Shown: positions 1 through 5,360 of the stretch, one piece after another
Position numbering within the stretch: position 1 is the first letter of the stretch
Layout of the letters: each line of letters begins with the position of its first letter
DNA from: Thioalkalivibrio sp.
GTDB taxonomy: Bacteria; Pseudomonadota; Gammaproteobacteria; Ectothiorhodospirales; Ectothiorhodospiraceae
Length of the DNA stretch: 6,013 nucleotides
Direction: 5' to 3'
Assembly (NCBI GenBank): GCA_007120575.1
Contig: SKNJ01000009.1
Span: forward strand, 1 to 6,013
Program-made: the position numbers and the translations under genes
The notes under the pieces: model-generated
What the model was told of the DNA's origin: nothing
Database searches by the model: none
The model's input: the letters and a program-made list of their open reading frames with translations, nothing else

Positions 1-86
1 AAAATCGCCTCGAACGAGCGCTTGACGGTGGAGGTGCCGGCCCCCGAGGAACCGGTTACCGCGATCACGGGGTGTTTCTGAGACAT
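1..86 (-). CDS. prk: Phosphoribulokinase, N-terminal fragment (runs off the window)
   Basis: Only the first 28 codons are present. They read MSQKHPVIAVTGSSGAGTST and continue VKRSFEAI. Phosphoribulokinase phosphorylates ribulose-5-phosphate with ATP to make ribulose-1,5-bisphosphate, the CO2 acceptor of RuBisCO in the Calvin cycle, in the cytoplasm. The P-loop GSSGAGTST (about residues 12-20) and the GTSTVK context match the type I octameric proteobacterial enzyme as I know it from Rhodobacter. The heterotroph PrkB-type paralog has a different residue run after the P-loop (GAGTTT). The start is fixed by AAGGAGAG at 91-98, four bases upstream of the ATG. The gene reads in the same direction as the upstream transporter but is separated from it by the foldback element, so it probably has its own promoter. 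Family identity is fairly sure; no statement can be made about the rest of the protein. Confidence 0.85.
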   Translation of the reverse strand, partial: MSQKHPVIAVTGSSGAGTSTVKRSFEAI

Positions 87-126
87 GAGACTCTCCTTGC
101 CAGTGCAGTTTGCGAAATTCGGATTG

Positions 127-155
127 AAAATAGCCGAGGTTGGCGGCGTTATCAG
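127..155 (-). promoter_or_regulatory. Weak candidate sigma70 promoter for prk
   Basis: On the minus strand, CTGATA (150-155) and TATTTT (127-132) are separated by exactly 17 bases. Each matches four of six consensus positions. Transcription would start near 120, giving a leader of about 34 nt that includes the ribosome-binding site. The match is weak and was found by eye. It lies in the only stretch of unique sequence between the foldback element and the prk start, which is the main reason for listing it. I found no clear CbbR-type site. Confidence 0.25.
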
Positions 156-188
156 CGTGTCCCCAAGGGAAAGATGATCAATGTTTCC

Positions 189-356
189 CTAGCCCGGATG
201 TTGCATGAATTGCACGCGCCCTCGCGGGTCTCTTGTCCGCACAGGAAATTTTCCTCAGTCGGCCGTATTGCCCCATACGCCATTCCTTCGGAAAATCCCC
301 TGTGCGGACAATATTCTGCGCGATCATCACGCGAATTCATGAAACATCCGGGCTAG
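189..356. mobile_element. MITE-like foldback element with about 66-bp imperfect terminal inverted repeats
   Basis: The first 23 bases (189-211, starting CTAGCCCGGATGTT) match the reverse complement of 334-356 with one mismatch. Further in, 233-254 matches the reverse complement of 290-311 with two mismatches, including a perfect 13-bp run, TTGTCCGCACAGG. The two homologous blocks sit at almost the same distance from each end, and the divergent middle blocks (212-232 and 312-333) still share TCGCG at the same offset. The two arms therefore look like diverged inverted copies around a centre of about 35 nt. No transposase is encoded. CTAG is present at both ends and is its own complement, so it could be a 4-bp target duplication or part of the inverted repeat. 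Some IS5-family elements (IS870 type) are known to use CTAG targets, but I cannot assign this element to a family. The right end overlaps the transporter stop codon. It could also act as a bidirectional RNA hairpin. Confidence 0.65.
233..311. repeat. Inner inverted repeat of the foldback element
   Basis: The arms are 233-254 and 290-311, with 20 of 22 positions paired and a 35-nt loop. The outer 13 pairs are perfect. The loop holds a smaller 5-bp hairpin, CGTAT (264-268) with ATACG (275-279). As RNA on either strand this would fold into a long rod. No T-run follows on either strand, so it is not a classical intrinsic terminator. Confidence 0.75.
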
Positions 357-2191
357 AAAATCAGGTTCAGCATGAGCATCGCTACGATGCCGAACAGCAG
401 GGTCATGATCCCGCCCGCCTTCATGTAGTCCTTCACCCGGTAGCCACCGGGGCCCATGATCAGGGCGTTCACCTGATGGGTGGGGATCAGGAACGAATTG
501 GAGGTCGCGATCGCGACGGTCAGCGCAAACACACGCGGATCGGCATCCATCCCGGCGGCCTGCGCGGCAATCGCGAAGTTGATCGCCAGCGGGACCAGTA
601 GCACGGTGGCACCGACATTCGACATGACCAGCGTGAAGAAGGTGGCCAGGGCGAAGATCGTCGCTTGCAGCACCCAGGGCGGTACGGTGCCCAAAGTGTC
701 GAGCGTGTTTTGCGCGATCCACGCGGCGGTGCCCGTATTCTCCACCGCCATCCCCAGCGGTATCAGCGAGGCGAGCAGGAACACGGTCTTCCAGCTCACG
801 GACCGGTAGGCGTTGTCGAGGCTGATGACGCCAGTCAGAATCATCCCCAGCGCGCCGGTCAGCAGTGCAACCGACAGCATCAGGTCGGTGAATACGATCA
901 GGCCCACGGTCAGGGCGAGGAAGAACAGCGCGTGCGGGACCTTGGACGGGACCAGTTCTTCGCGCGGGTAGTCCGAAGTGATCACCACGAAGTCGCGGTC
1001 CTTCTCCAGGCGCGCCAGGGACTCCCAGGTGCAGTGCACCACCAGAATGTCGCCGGTCTCCAGCGGGATGTCGCGCAGGCCTTCGCCATAGGTCTCGTTG
1101 CCGCGCTGGATCCGCATCACCGACAGGCCGTAGGTCTGGCGCATCGCCAATTCCGTGACCGTCTTGCCGACGAGATTCGAGCCGGGGGCAATCGCGAGCT
1201 CCGCAACCCCGGAGCGGCTGGTGTCCATCGCATTGGCGAACACATCCAGGCGGGTCGTGGGGCGCTTGCGTGTCCCGGCGCACAGCTGCTCCATGCGCTC
1301 CGGGCTGGCGAGCACGGCGAGGTGGGCGTTGGGCTGGATCTCGAAACCGGTCCAGGGGGCGATCCGCAACTGGTCGCGAGCATAGCTGCCGACGATCGCG
1401 ACCCCGGTGTCGCGTTCGATCTCCGCGACCGTGCGCCCGACCAGCGGGTCGTTCTCCGGCACGAACAGCTCGTGAACCTCGTAGGACAACCCGTAGACAC
1501 GCTGGAAGTAGTCCTGCGCGCTCTCGCGCTGGGTGGATTTGGTCTTCACCGATGGCAGCACGAAGCGTCCGAGCACCACGAAATAGACGATGACCGTGGC
1601 CAGCAGGGCCAGGCCAATGGGGGTGACGTCGAACAGCTGGAACGGCTCCATATCCGATGGCAGCAGGTCGTTCAGAAGGATCAGCGGGCTGGACCCGACC
1701 AGGGTAATCGTGCCGCCGACGATCGCCGCGAAGCCCATCGGCATCAGCAGGCGCGACAGCGGGATGCCCAGGCGGTTGGAGATACGGCTCATCACCGGCA
1801 TGAACAGCGCGGCCGCGCCGATGTTCTGCATGAAGCTGGAAATGACACCCACCGTGCCCGAAACGGTCGGGATGATGCTCTTCTCGGAGGTGCCGCCCAC
1901 GCGCATGATGAAGGCCGCGACCTTGTGCATGACCCCGGTCTTGTCGAGGCCGGCGCCGATGATCATCACCGCGATGATCGAGATCACCGCGTTGGAGGCA
2001 AAACCGCTGAACAGATCGTCCTGCGCGACCAGCATCCCCAGCCCCGGCGCCAGCGTCAGCAGACCCAGCAGCACCATCACCGAGATGGCGGCCAGGTCCA
2101 CGCGGATGATCTCGGAGACAAACAGGAAGATGGTGAACGCGAGCAGGGCGAGCACCACCATCATCTCGGTGGTCAGCGTAAGGTTTTCCAT
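353..2191 (-). CDS. SLC13/DASS-family ion transporter with two central TrkA-C (RCK_C) domains
   Basis: A 612-residue inner-membrane protein. The N-terminal half has about six hydrophobic segments (residues 10-27, 33-50, 66-85, 105-133, 147-170, 188-211). A soluble insert holds two TrkA-C-like domains (about 232-302 and 325-405). A second membrane half follows (about 419-611). The pseudo-repeated signature motifs are SSFMQNIGAAALFMPV (118-133) with GGTITLVGSS (159-168), and MSNVGATVLLVPLAINFA (523-540) with NSFLIPTHQVNALIMG (565-580). These fit the divalent-anion:Na+ symporter superfamily, in the branch with RCK_C inserts that includes plant and cyanobacterial sulfate transporters. The substrate cannot be read from sequence; sulfate, another oxyanion or a dicarboxylate are possible. 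The ATG at 2191 was chosen because the membrane domain begins there. AGGA (2204-2207) precedes it with a rather long 12-nt spacing. The open frame extends to an ATG at 2341, but that ATG lies inside the predicted promoter and encodes an Arg/Pro-rich leader. The stop codon lies in the right arm of the foldback element. Confidence 0.88.
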   Translation of the reverse strand: MENLTLTTEMMVVLALLAFTIFLFVSEIIRVDLAAISVMVLLGLLTLAPGLGMLVAQDDLFSGFASNAVISIIAVMIIGAGLDKTGVMHKVAAFIMRVGGTSEKSIIPTVSGTVGVISSFMQNIGAAALFMPVMSRISNRLGIPLSRLLMPMGFAAIVGGTITLVGSSPLILLNDLLPSDMEPFQLFDVTPIGLALLATVIVYFVVLGRFVLPSVKTKSTQRESAQDYFQRVYGLSYEVHELFVPENDPLVGRTVAEIERDTGVAIVGSYARDQLRIAPWTGFEIQPNAHLAVLASPERMEQLCAGTRKRPTTRLDVFANAMDTSRSGVAELAIAPGSNLVGKTVTELAMRQTYGLSVMRIQRGNETYGEGLRDIPLETGDILVVHCTWESLARLEKDRDFVVITSDYPREELVPSKVPHALFFLALTVGLIVFTDLMLSVALLTGALGMILTGVISLDNAYRSVSWKTVFLLASLIPLGMAVENTGTAAWIAQNTLDTLGTVPPWVLQATIFALATFFTLVMSNVGATVLLVPLAINFAIAAQAAGMDADPRVFALTVAIATSNSFLIPTHQVNALIMGPGGYRVKDYMKAGGIMTLLFGIVAMLMLNLIF

Positions 2192-2315
2192 GGTTGTATC
2201 GTGTCCTGAGGGCCCGCGTGCCGGACGGCGCGGGGCCGGGAGCCGAAGGCAGTCCGCGACCGGCGCGAGCCGCGGGACGGGGCGGAGAAATGCGGTCCGC
2301 CTTTCCCTTGAAAGA

Positions 2316-2335
2316 GCGGGATTATTCCATCCCGC
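2316..2335. promoter_or_regulatory. Palindrome over the transporter -10 box, candidate operator
   Basis: GCGGGAT (2316-2322) and ATCCCGC (2329-2335) are perfect inverted 7-bp arms separated by six bases. The dyad covers the predicted -10 hexamer (2321-2326) of the transporter promoter. A dimeric repressor bound here would block RNA polymerase. I do not recognise the motif as belonging to a named regulator. It could also be a chance palindrome in GC-rich DNA. Confidence 0.4.
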
Positions 2336-2349
2336 GCGCACGGACGCAA
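2321..2349 (-). promoter_or_regulatory. Predicted sigma70 promoter of the transporter
   Basis: On the minus strand, TTGCGT (2344-2349) and AATAAT (2321-2326, five of six to TATAAT) are separated by exactly 17 bases. Transcription would start near 2314, giving a GC-rich leader of about 120 nt. A small hairpin, CTTTC/GAAAG (2301-2314), lies right at its 5' end. The position argues against translation from the upstream ATG at 2341. Confidence 0.5.
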
Positions 2350-2362
2350 AAGCCGGGCTAGC

Positions 2363-2415
2363 CGCCAGCGGCCGGGCGATGCTCGGCTGGCGTTTGCGCG
2401 GATCTCGGTTATGCT
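2363..2415 (+). promoter_or_regulatory. Possible promoter region of the universal stress protein gene, with a dyad
   Basis: TATGCT (2410-2415) is a fair -10 box 28 bases before the start codon. The hexamer 17 bases upstream (CTGGCG, 2387-2392) is a poor -35, so an activator or an alternative sigma factor may be needed. A 7-bp inverted repeat, CGCCAGC (2363-2369) with GCTGGCG (2386-2392), overlaps that weak -35. This is a low-confidence call made by eye. Confidence 0.22.
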
Positions 2416-2442
2416 GAAAAAAACACGTTCTGGAGACCGTAA

Positions 2443-3291
2443 ATGTCCGATGCTGATGCCCCGCTGTGCCGTTTCGAGACCATCGTCCTGGCCACCGACG
2501 GTTCCGAATACAGCGAATCCGCCGAGGATGTCGCGCTGGATGTGGCCGGCCGCTGCGGGGCGCGCCTGATTATTGCGCGCATCATCCCCACCGATACCCA
2601 GCATGATGCCCTGTCGCCACCGCGCAGCCACGAGGCCAGCGTGAATGCCCAGACCGGCCTGGATGCCCTCGAGAAGAAGGCCCGCGAGCATGGCGTCGAG
2701 ACCTCCGCGATCCTGCGCCACGGTGTGGACCGCCACCAGGAGATCGTCGCGATCGCCGAGGAGTACCAGGCCGATCTGATCGTGACCGGACGCCGCGAGC
2801 GCGGCGATCTCAAGCGGATCATGGTGGGGGATGCCACACGCAAGGTGGTGGGGCTGGCGCCCTGCAACGTGATGGTCGTCCCGCGTGGCGCGCACCCGCC
2901 GCAGCACGGCCTGCTGGTCGGTACCGACGGTTCCGAGTTGGGCGACCTGGCCGCGCGTGGCGCGATCGAGATGGCGGGCTACTGCCAGCTACCGCTGACG
3001 ATTGCCTCGATTGCGGTCCCTGGCCAGAGCGAGGAGCGTCGGAAGGAGGGGGTGGACGCAGTCCAGCGCCTGCAGGACGAGGCCCGCGAGCGGGGTGTCG
3101 AGGCGAGCGGGACCTTCGAGGAGGGGCGTCCGGAAATTACCCTGCTGGAAGTGGCGCGCCGCGATAACCGCGACCTGATCGTGGTTGGCAGTCATGGTCG
3201 GACCGGGATCAAGCGGTTGCTGATGGGCAGCGTCTCCGAACGCGTGATCGGCGGCGCCGACTGCCCCGTGCTGGTAATAAAGAACGTCTGA
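2443..3291 (+). CDS. Universal stress protein with tandem UspA domains
   Basis: A 282-residue cytoplasmic protein made of two UspA folds (about residues 11-147 and 155-280), each starting with a beta strand and an acidic turn (VLATDGSEYS at 15-24; LLVGTDGSEL at 157-166). UspA domains bind ATP or AMP and help cells survive stress; the partner or output is not known here. The C-terminal domain has the canonical nucleotide motif G-x2-G-x9-G-S (G249, G252, G262, S263). The N-terminal domain aligns over the same stretch but has Glu119 in place of the second glycine and Asp130 in place of the serine, so it probably does not bind nucleotide normally. GGAG at 2432-2435, seven bases before the ATG, supports the start. 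The gene is divergent from the transporter and ends 25 nt from the convergent trmB stop. Confidence 0.9.
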   Translation: MSDADAPLCRFETIVLATDGSEYSESAEDVALDVAGRCGARLIIARIIPTDTQHDALSPPRSHEASVNAQTGLDALEKKAREHGVETSAILRHGVDRHQEIVAIAEEYQADLIVTGRRERGDLKRIMVGDATRKVVGLAPCNVMVVPRGAHPPQHGLLVGTDGSELGDLAARGAIEMAGYCQLPLTIASIAVPGQSEERRKEGVDAVQRLQDEARERGVEASGTFEEGRPEITLLEVARRDNRDLIVVGSHGRTGIKRLLMGSVSERVIGGADCPVLVIKNV

Positions 3292-3316
3292 CCCGGTATC
3301 CCGGCGCGAGGTATCG

Positions 3317-4045
3317 TCAGGCGGGTTCGTCGGTGCGCCGGTAGAGAAGATCGGCCACCTGATGGCCGCGGCGTTCCCCGCGGCGCTCGAACTTGGTCAC
3401 CGGCCGCTCCGGTGGTCGTTCCGGCGCCGGGACCGGGCCATCCGGCGCGAACCATGTTTCGCACTCCCGCATCACCGTGATCATGTATTCGGCGTATTCG
3501 GCCCAGTCGGTCGCCAGGTGCAGGCGGCCGCCGGGGCGCATGCGCGTGGCTACCTGGCGCATGAAGGCCGGCTGGATCAGGCGCCGCTTGTGGTGGCGCT
3601 TCTTGTGCCAGGGGTCGGGAAAGTACACCTGCACGCCGTCCAGGCAGCCCGGCGCGATGTAATGTTCCAGCAGGTCCACCGCGTCGTGGTCCGAGACGCG
3701 TACGTTGGTCAGCCCGCAGCGCTCGATCTCGCGCAACAGATGTCCGACCCCGGGGCGATGCACCTCGGTGCCGATATAGTCGCGTTCGGGATGGTTGGCC
3801 GCCTGCTCCGCCAGGCTCTCGCCATCGCCGAAGCCGATCTCCAGGGTAACCGGGGCACGTCGCCCGAACAGGGCCTCCAGATCCAGTGCGGCGGGCGGCT
3901 GCGGCAGGGGGATGCCGAAGCGCGGGAACAGGTCGTCCAGGGCCCGTTGCTGACCGGGCGTGAGTCGGCCCTCGCGGCGCACGAAGCTGCGTATGCGGCG
4001 GAAGAACGGCTTGTCCTCCACCCCGGCATTGGTGTGCTCGTTCAT
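3317..4045 (-). CDS. trmB: tRNA (guanine-N7-)-methyltransferase
   Basis: A 242-residue SAM-dependent enzyme that methylates N7 of G46 in the variable loop of many tRNAs. Its length is close to E. coli TrmB (239). Visible motifs in order are LEIGFGDGES (68-77, the SAM-binding loop), PDPWHKKRHHKRR (143-155, the TrmB signature around the catalytic region), TDW (180-182, approximately), and TKFERRGERRGHQVADL (217-233, the C-terminal tRNA and substrate motif). The start at 4045 matches the family's N-terminus, which has basic RRIRSFVRR at 16-24. The frame stays open upstream to 4381, but that region lies inside thiG. Two bases separate the thiG stop from this ATG. No Shine-Dalgarno is visible in front, so translation is probably coupled to thiG. 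The thiS-thiG-trmB order is familiar from Pseudomonas and relatives. Confidence 0.95.
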   Translation of the reverse strand: MNEHTNAGVEDKPFFRRIRSFVRREGRLTPGQQRALDDLFPRFGIPLPQPPAALDLEALFGRRAPVTLEIGFGDGESLAEQAANHPERDYIGTEVHRPGVGHLLREIERCGLTNVRVSDHDAVDLLEHYIAPGCLDGVQVYFPDPWHKKRHHKRRLIQPAFMRQVATRMRPGGRLHLATDWAEYAEYMITVMRECETWFAPDGPVPAPERPPERPVTKFERRGERRGHQVADLLYRRTDEPA

Positions 4046-4047
4046 GC

Positions 4048-4848
4048 TCAGCTGAAGAACAGGCCGGTCTGCGGCGAGGAGGCCGAGGCGTAGCGACGCG
4101 GCGCCATGCGCCCGGCACGGAAGGCCTGACGCCCGCCGATAATCGCGTGGCGCATTGCCGAGGCCATCATCACCGGGTCGTCGGCGGCGGCGATGGCGGT
4201 ATTCATCAGCACGCCGTCGCAGCCCAGTTCCATCGCGATGGCGGCATCCGAGGCGGTGCCCACCCCGGCATCCACCAGCACCGGAACCGAGGCGTTTTCC
4301 ACGATCTCGCGGATGTTGTAGCGATTCTGGATGCCCAGGCCCGAGCCGATCGGTGCGGCCAGTGGCATAACCGCCAGGCACCCGATGTCTTCCAGGCGCT
4401 TTGCCAGCAGCGGGTCGTCGGTGGTGTAGACCATCACGTCAAAGCCCTCGGCCACCAGGGTCTCCGCGGCCTTCACCGTCTCGAAGACATCCGGGTACAG
4501 GGTCTTTTCGTCGCCCAGGACCTCCAGCTTCACCAGGTTGTGGCCGTCCAGCAGTTCACGAGCCAGCCGGCAGGTGCGGATCGCATCATCCGCGGTGAAG
4601 CAGCCAGCGGTGTTCGGCAGCAGGGTGTAGCGCTCCGGCGGGACGACGTCCAGCAGGTTGGGCTCGTCCGGGTTCTGGCCGATGTTGGTACGCCGGATCG
4701 CGACCGTCACGATCTCGGCGCCACTGGCCTCGATCGCGTCACGGGTCTGGTCCAGGTCGCGGTACTTGCCGGTCCCCACCAGCAGGCGGGAACGGAACTC
4801 GCGCGGGCCGACGCGGAACAGGTCGTCGGCGGCAGCCGAATAGGTCAT
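4048..4848 (-). CDS. thiG: Thiazole synthase
   Basis: A 266-residue TIM-barrel enzyme. It condenses 1-deoxy-D-xylulose-5-phosphate, dehydroglycine (or iminoglycine) and sulfur from ThiS thiocarboxylate to make the thiazole phosphate half of thiamine. The lysine that forms the imine with deoxyxylulose phosphate is Lys107 in the motif [15 protein letters not shown]. Other family motifs are LLVGTGKY (22-29), LPNTAGC (77-83), [14 protein letters not shown] (162-175) and the phosphate-binding [11 protein letters not shown] (193-203), followed by MNTAIA (215-220). The ATG at 4848 has AAGGA (4855-4859) six bases upstream. An in-frame ATG six codons earlier (4866) has no such site, so the shorter start is preferred. 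It lies downstream of its sulfur donor thiS (56-nt gap) and upstream of trmB. Confidence 0.96.
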   Translation of the reverse strand: MTYSAAADDLFRVGPREFRSRLLVGTGKYRDLDQTRDAIEASGAEIVTVAIRRTNIGQNPDEPNLLDVVPPERYTLLPNTAGCFTADDAIRTCRLARELLDGHNLVKLEVLGDEKTLYPDVFETVKAAETLVAEGFDVMVYTTDDPLLAKRLEDIGCLAVMPLAAPIGSGLGIQNRYNIREIVENASVPVLVDAGVGTASDAAIAMELGCDGVLMNTAIAAADDPVMMASAMRHAIIGGRQAFRAGRMAPRRYASASSPQTGLFFS

Positions 4849-4896
4849 GGTGAATCCTTCAGTCATGGTTGCGAAAGACGGCAGCGTTTGCCGGGT

Positions 4897-4914
4897 GGGC
4901 GGGTTTATCCGCCC
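4897..4914 (-). promoter_or_regulatory. Hairpin enclosing the thiS stop codon
   Basis: On the minus strand GGGCGG (4909-4914) pairs with CCGCCC (4897-4902) around a six-base loop that includes the TAA stop. There is no T-run, so it should not fully terminate transcription. It could tune relative thiS and thiG expression or protect the message. It may also simply reflect the Gly-Gly-Gly codons at the end of ThiS. Confidence 0.3.
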
Positions 4915-5111
4915 CCGATGGCCTGGACGATCTCCACGCGGTCCCCGGGTGCCAGCACATGTCCGGCATGCTCGCTGCGCGGGATCAACTGTTCGTTGAC
5001 CTCGATGGCCAGACGCCGCCCTGTCAGACCGCGTGCCTCGACCAGCTGCCGCAGGGTAGGCGGATGTCCTTCGGGCAGTTCGTAGGGTTCGCCGTTGAGC
5101 TGAATCTGCAT
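4905..5111 (-). CDS. thiS: Sulfur carrier protein ThiS
   Basis: A 68-residue ubiquitin-fold protein. Its C-terminal Gly-Gly is adenylated and converted to a thiocarboxylate that delivers sulfur to ThiG in thiazole synthesis. The sequence has the expected MQIQLNGEP strand, the family's central segment ending in [14 protein letters not shown] (about 35-48), and the C-terminal [10 protein letters not shown]. The ending has three glycines rather than the usual two, which should not impair activity. The length fits the family (about 66). The Shine-Dalgarno is weak. The first gene of the thiS-thiG-trmB cluster, it begins 74 bases from tRNA-Gly on the other strand. I see no TPP riboswitch in the short leader. 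Confidence 0.94.
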   Translation of the reverse strand: MQIQLNGEPYELPEGHPPTLRQLVEARGLTGRRLAIEVNEQLIPRSEHAGHVLAPGDRVEIVQAIGGG

Positions 5112-5145
5112 GGGTGTCCGTCGGGGTTGTTCGGGCCGCGTGCCA

Positions 5146-5174
5146 TTGAGCCGGAGGGGAACAGCGCATACAAT
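5146..5174 (+). promoter_or_regulatory. Sigma70-type promoter of tRNA-Gly
   Basis: TTGAGC (5146-5151) and TACAAT (5169-5174) are separated by exactly 17 bases, matching four and five of six consensus positions. The start would be near 5181, only about five bases before the mature tRNA. The stretch after the -10 box is almost all G and C (5175-5185), the kind of discriminator associated with stringent control of stable RNA promoters. Confidence 0.7.
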
Positions 5175-5185
5175 CCCCGGCTCGG

Positions 5186-5259
5186 GCGGGTGTAGTTCAA
5201 TGGTAGAACATCAGCTTCCCAAGCTGAGAATGTGGGTTCGATTCCCATCACCCGCTCCA
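5186..5259 (+). tRNA. tRNA-Gly, anticodon CCC
   Basis: This 74-nt tRNA has CCA encoded. The acceptor stem GCGGGTG pairs fully with CACCCGC. The D arm is GTTC/GAAC. The anticodon stem TCAGC/GCTGA closes the loop TTCCCAA, giving anticodon CCC at 5218-5220, which reads GGG. The T arm is GTGGG/CCCAT with loop TTCGATT. The discriminator base is T. Every stem pairs, with one G-T in the T stem, so the call is secure. It is transcribed divergently from thiS. Confidence 0.97.
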
Positions 5260-5346
5260 ACCCCTTCATTGTACCGTGCCCGCAGCCGGATGCGCCCGCG
5301 CGGACTTGGTGCCTGCGCGGAATCTGGACTTGCTGCGCGGCACTGT

Positions 5347-5352
5347 TATATC
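5347..5352 (+). promoter_or_regulatory. Candidate -10 box just before the Irr-like gene
   Basis: TATATC (5347-5352) ends eight bases before the ATG at 5361, and no good -35 is visible 17 bases upstream. If used, transcription would begin at or next to the start codon and the mRNA would be leaderless. Alternatively the gene is read from the tRNA-Gly promoter, 180 bases upstream. Confidence 0.3.
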
Positions 5353-5360
5353 GTCGGGCC

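Noticed and set aside
665..2209. Long plus-strand open frame (514 codons) opposite the transporter
   Set aside because: It encodes a His/Gln/Asp/Arg-rich sequence with no domain logic, as expected from reading a GC-rich gene on the opposite strand. The minus-strand frame has clear membrane segments and family motifs.
2192..2341. N-terminal extension of the transporter to an ATG at 2341
   Set aside because: The extra 50 residues are Arg/Pro-rich with no hydrophobic or family character, and the ATG lies within the predicted promoter.
2353..2361. CCGGGCTAG, identical to the last nine bases of the foldback element
   Set aside because: Similarity stops after nine bases and there is no partner arm nearby, so chance or a very old remnant cannot be separated.
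4046..4381. Upstream extension of trmB to 4381
   Set aside because: This region is the 3' part of thiG in another frame, and the TrmB family N-terminus starts at 4045.
4147..5085. Plus-strand open frame of 312 codons opposite thiG and thiS
   Set aside because: It is an antisense shadow: ThiG and ThiS motifs are complete on the minus strand and the plus product has no recognisable features.
5112..5185. TPP riboswitch upstream of thiS
   Set aside because: The gap is only 74 bases and lacks the conserved thi-box segments (a CTGAGA-type core and its partner), so none is supported.
5232..5360. Upstream extension of the Irr-like gene to 5232
   Set aside because: The extension would begin inside tRNA-Gly and adds residues without family similarity.
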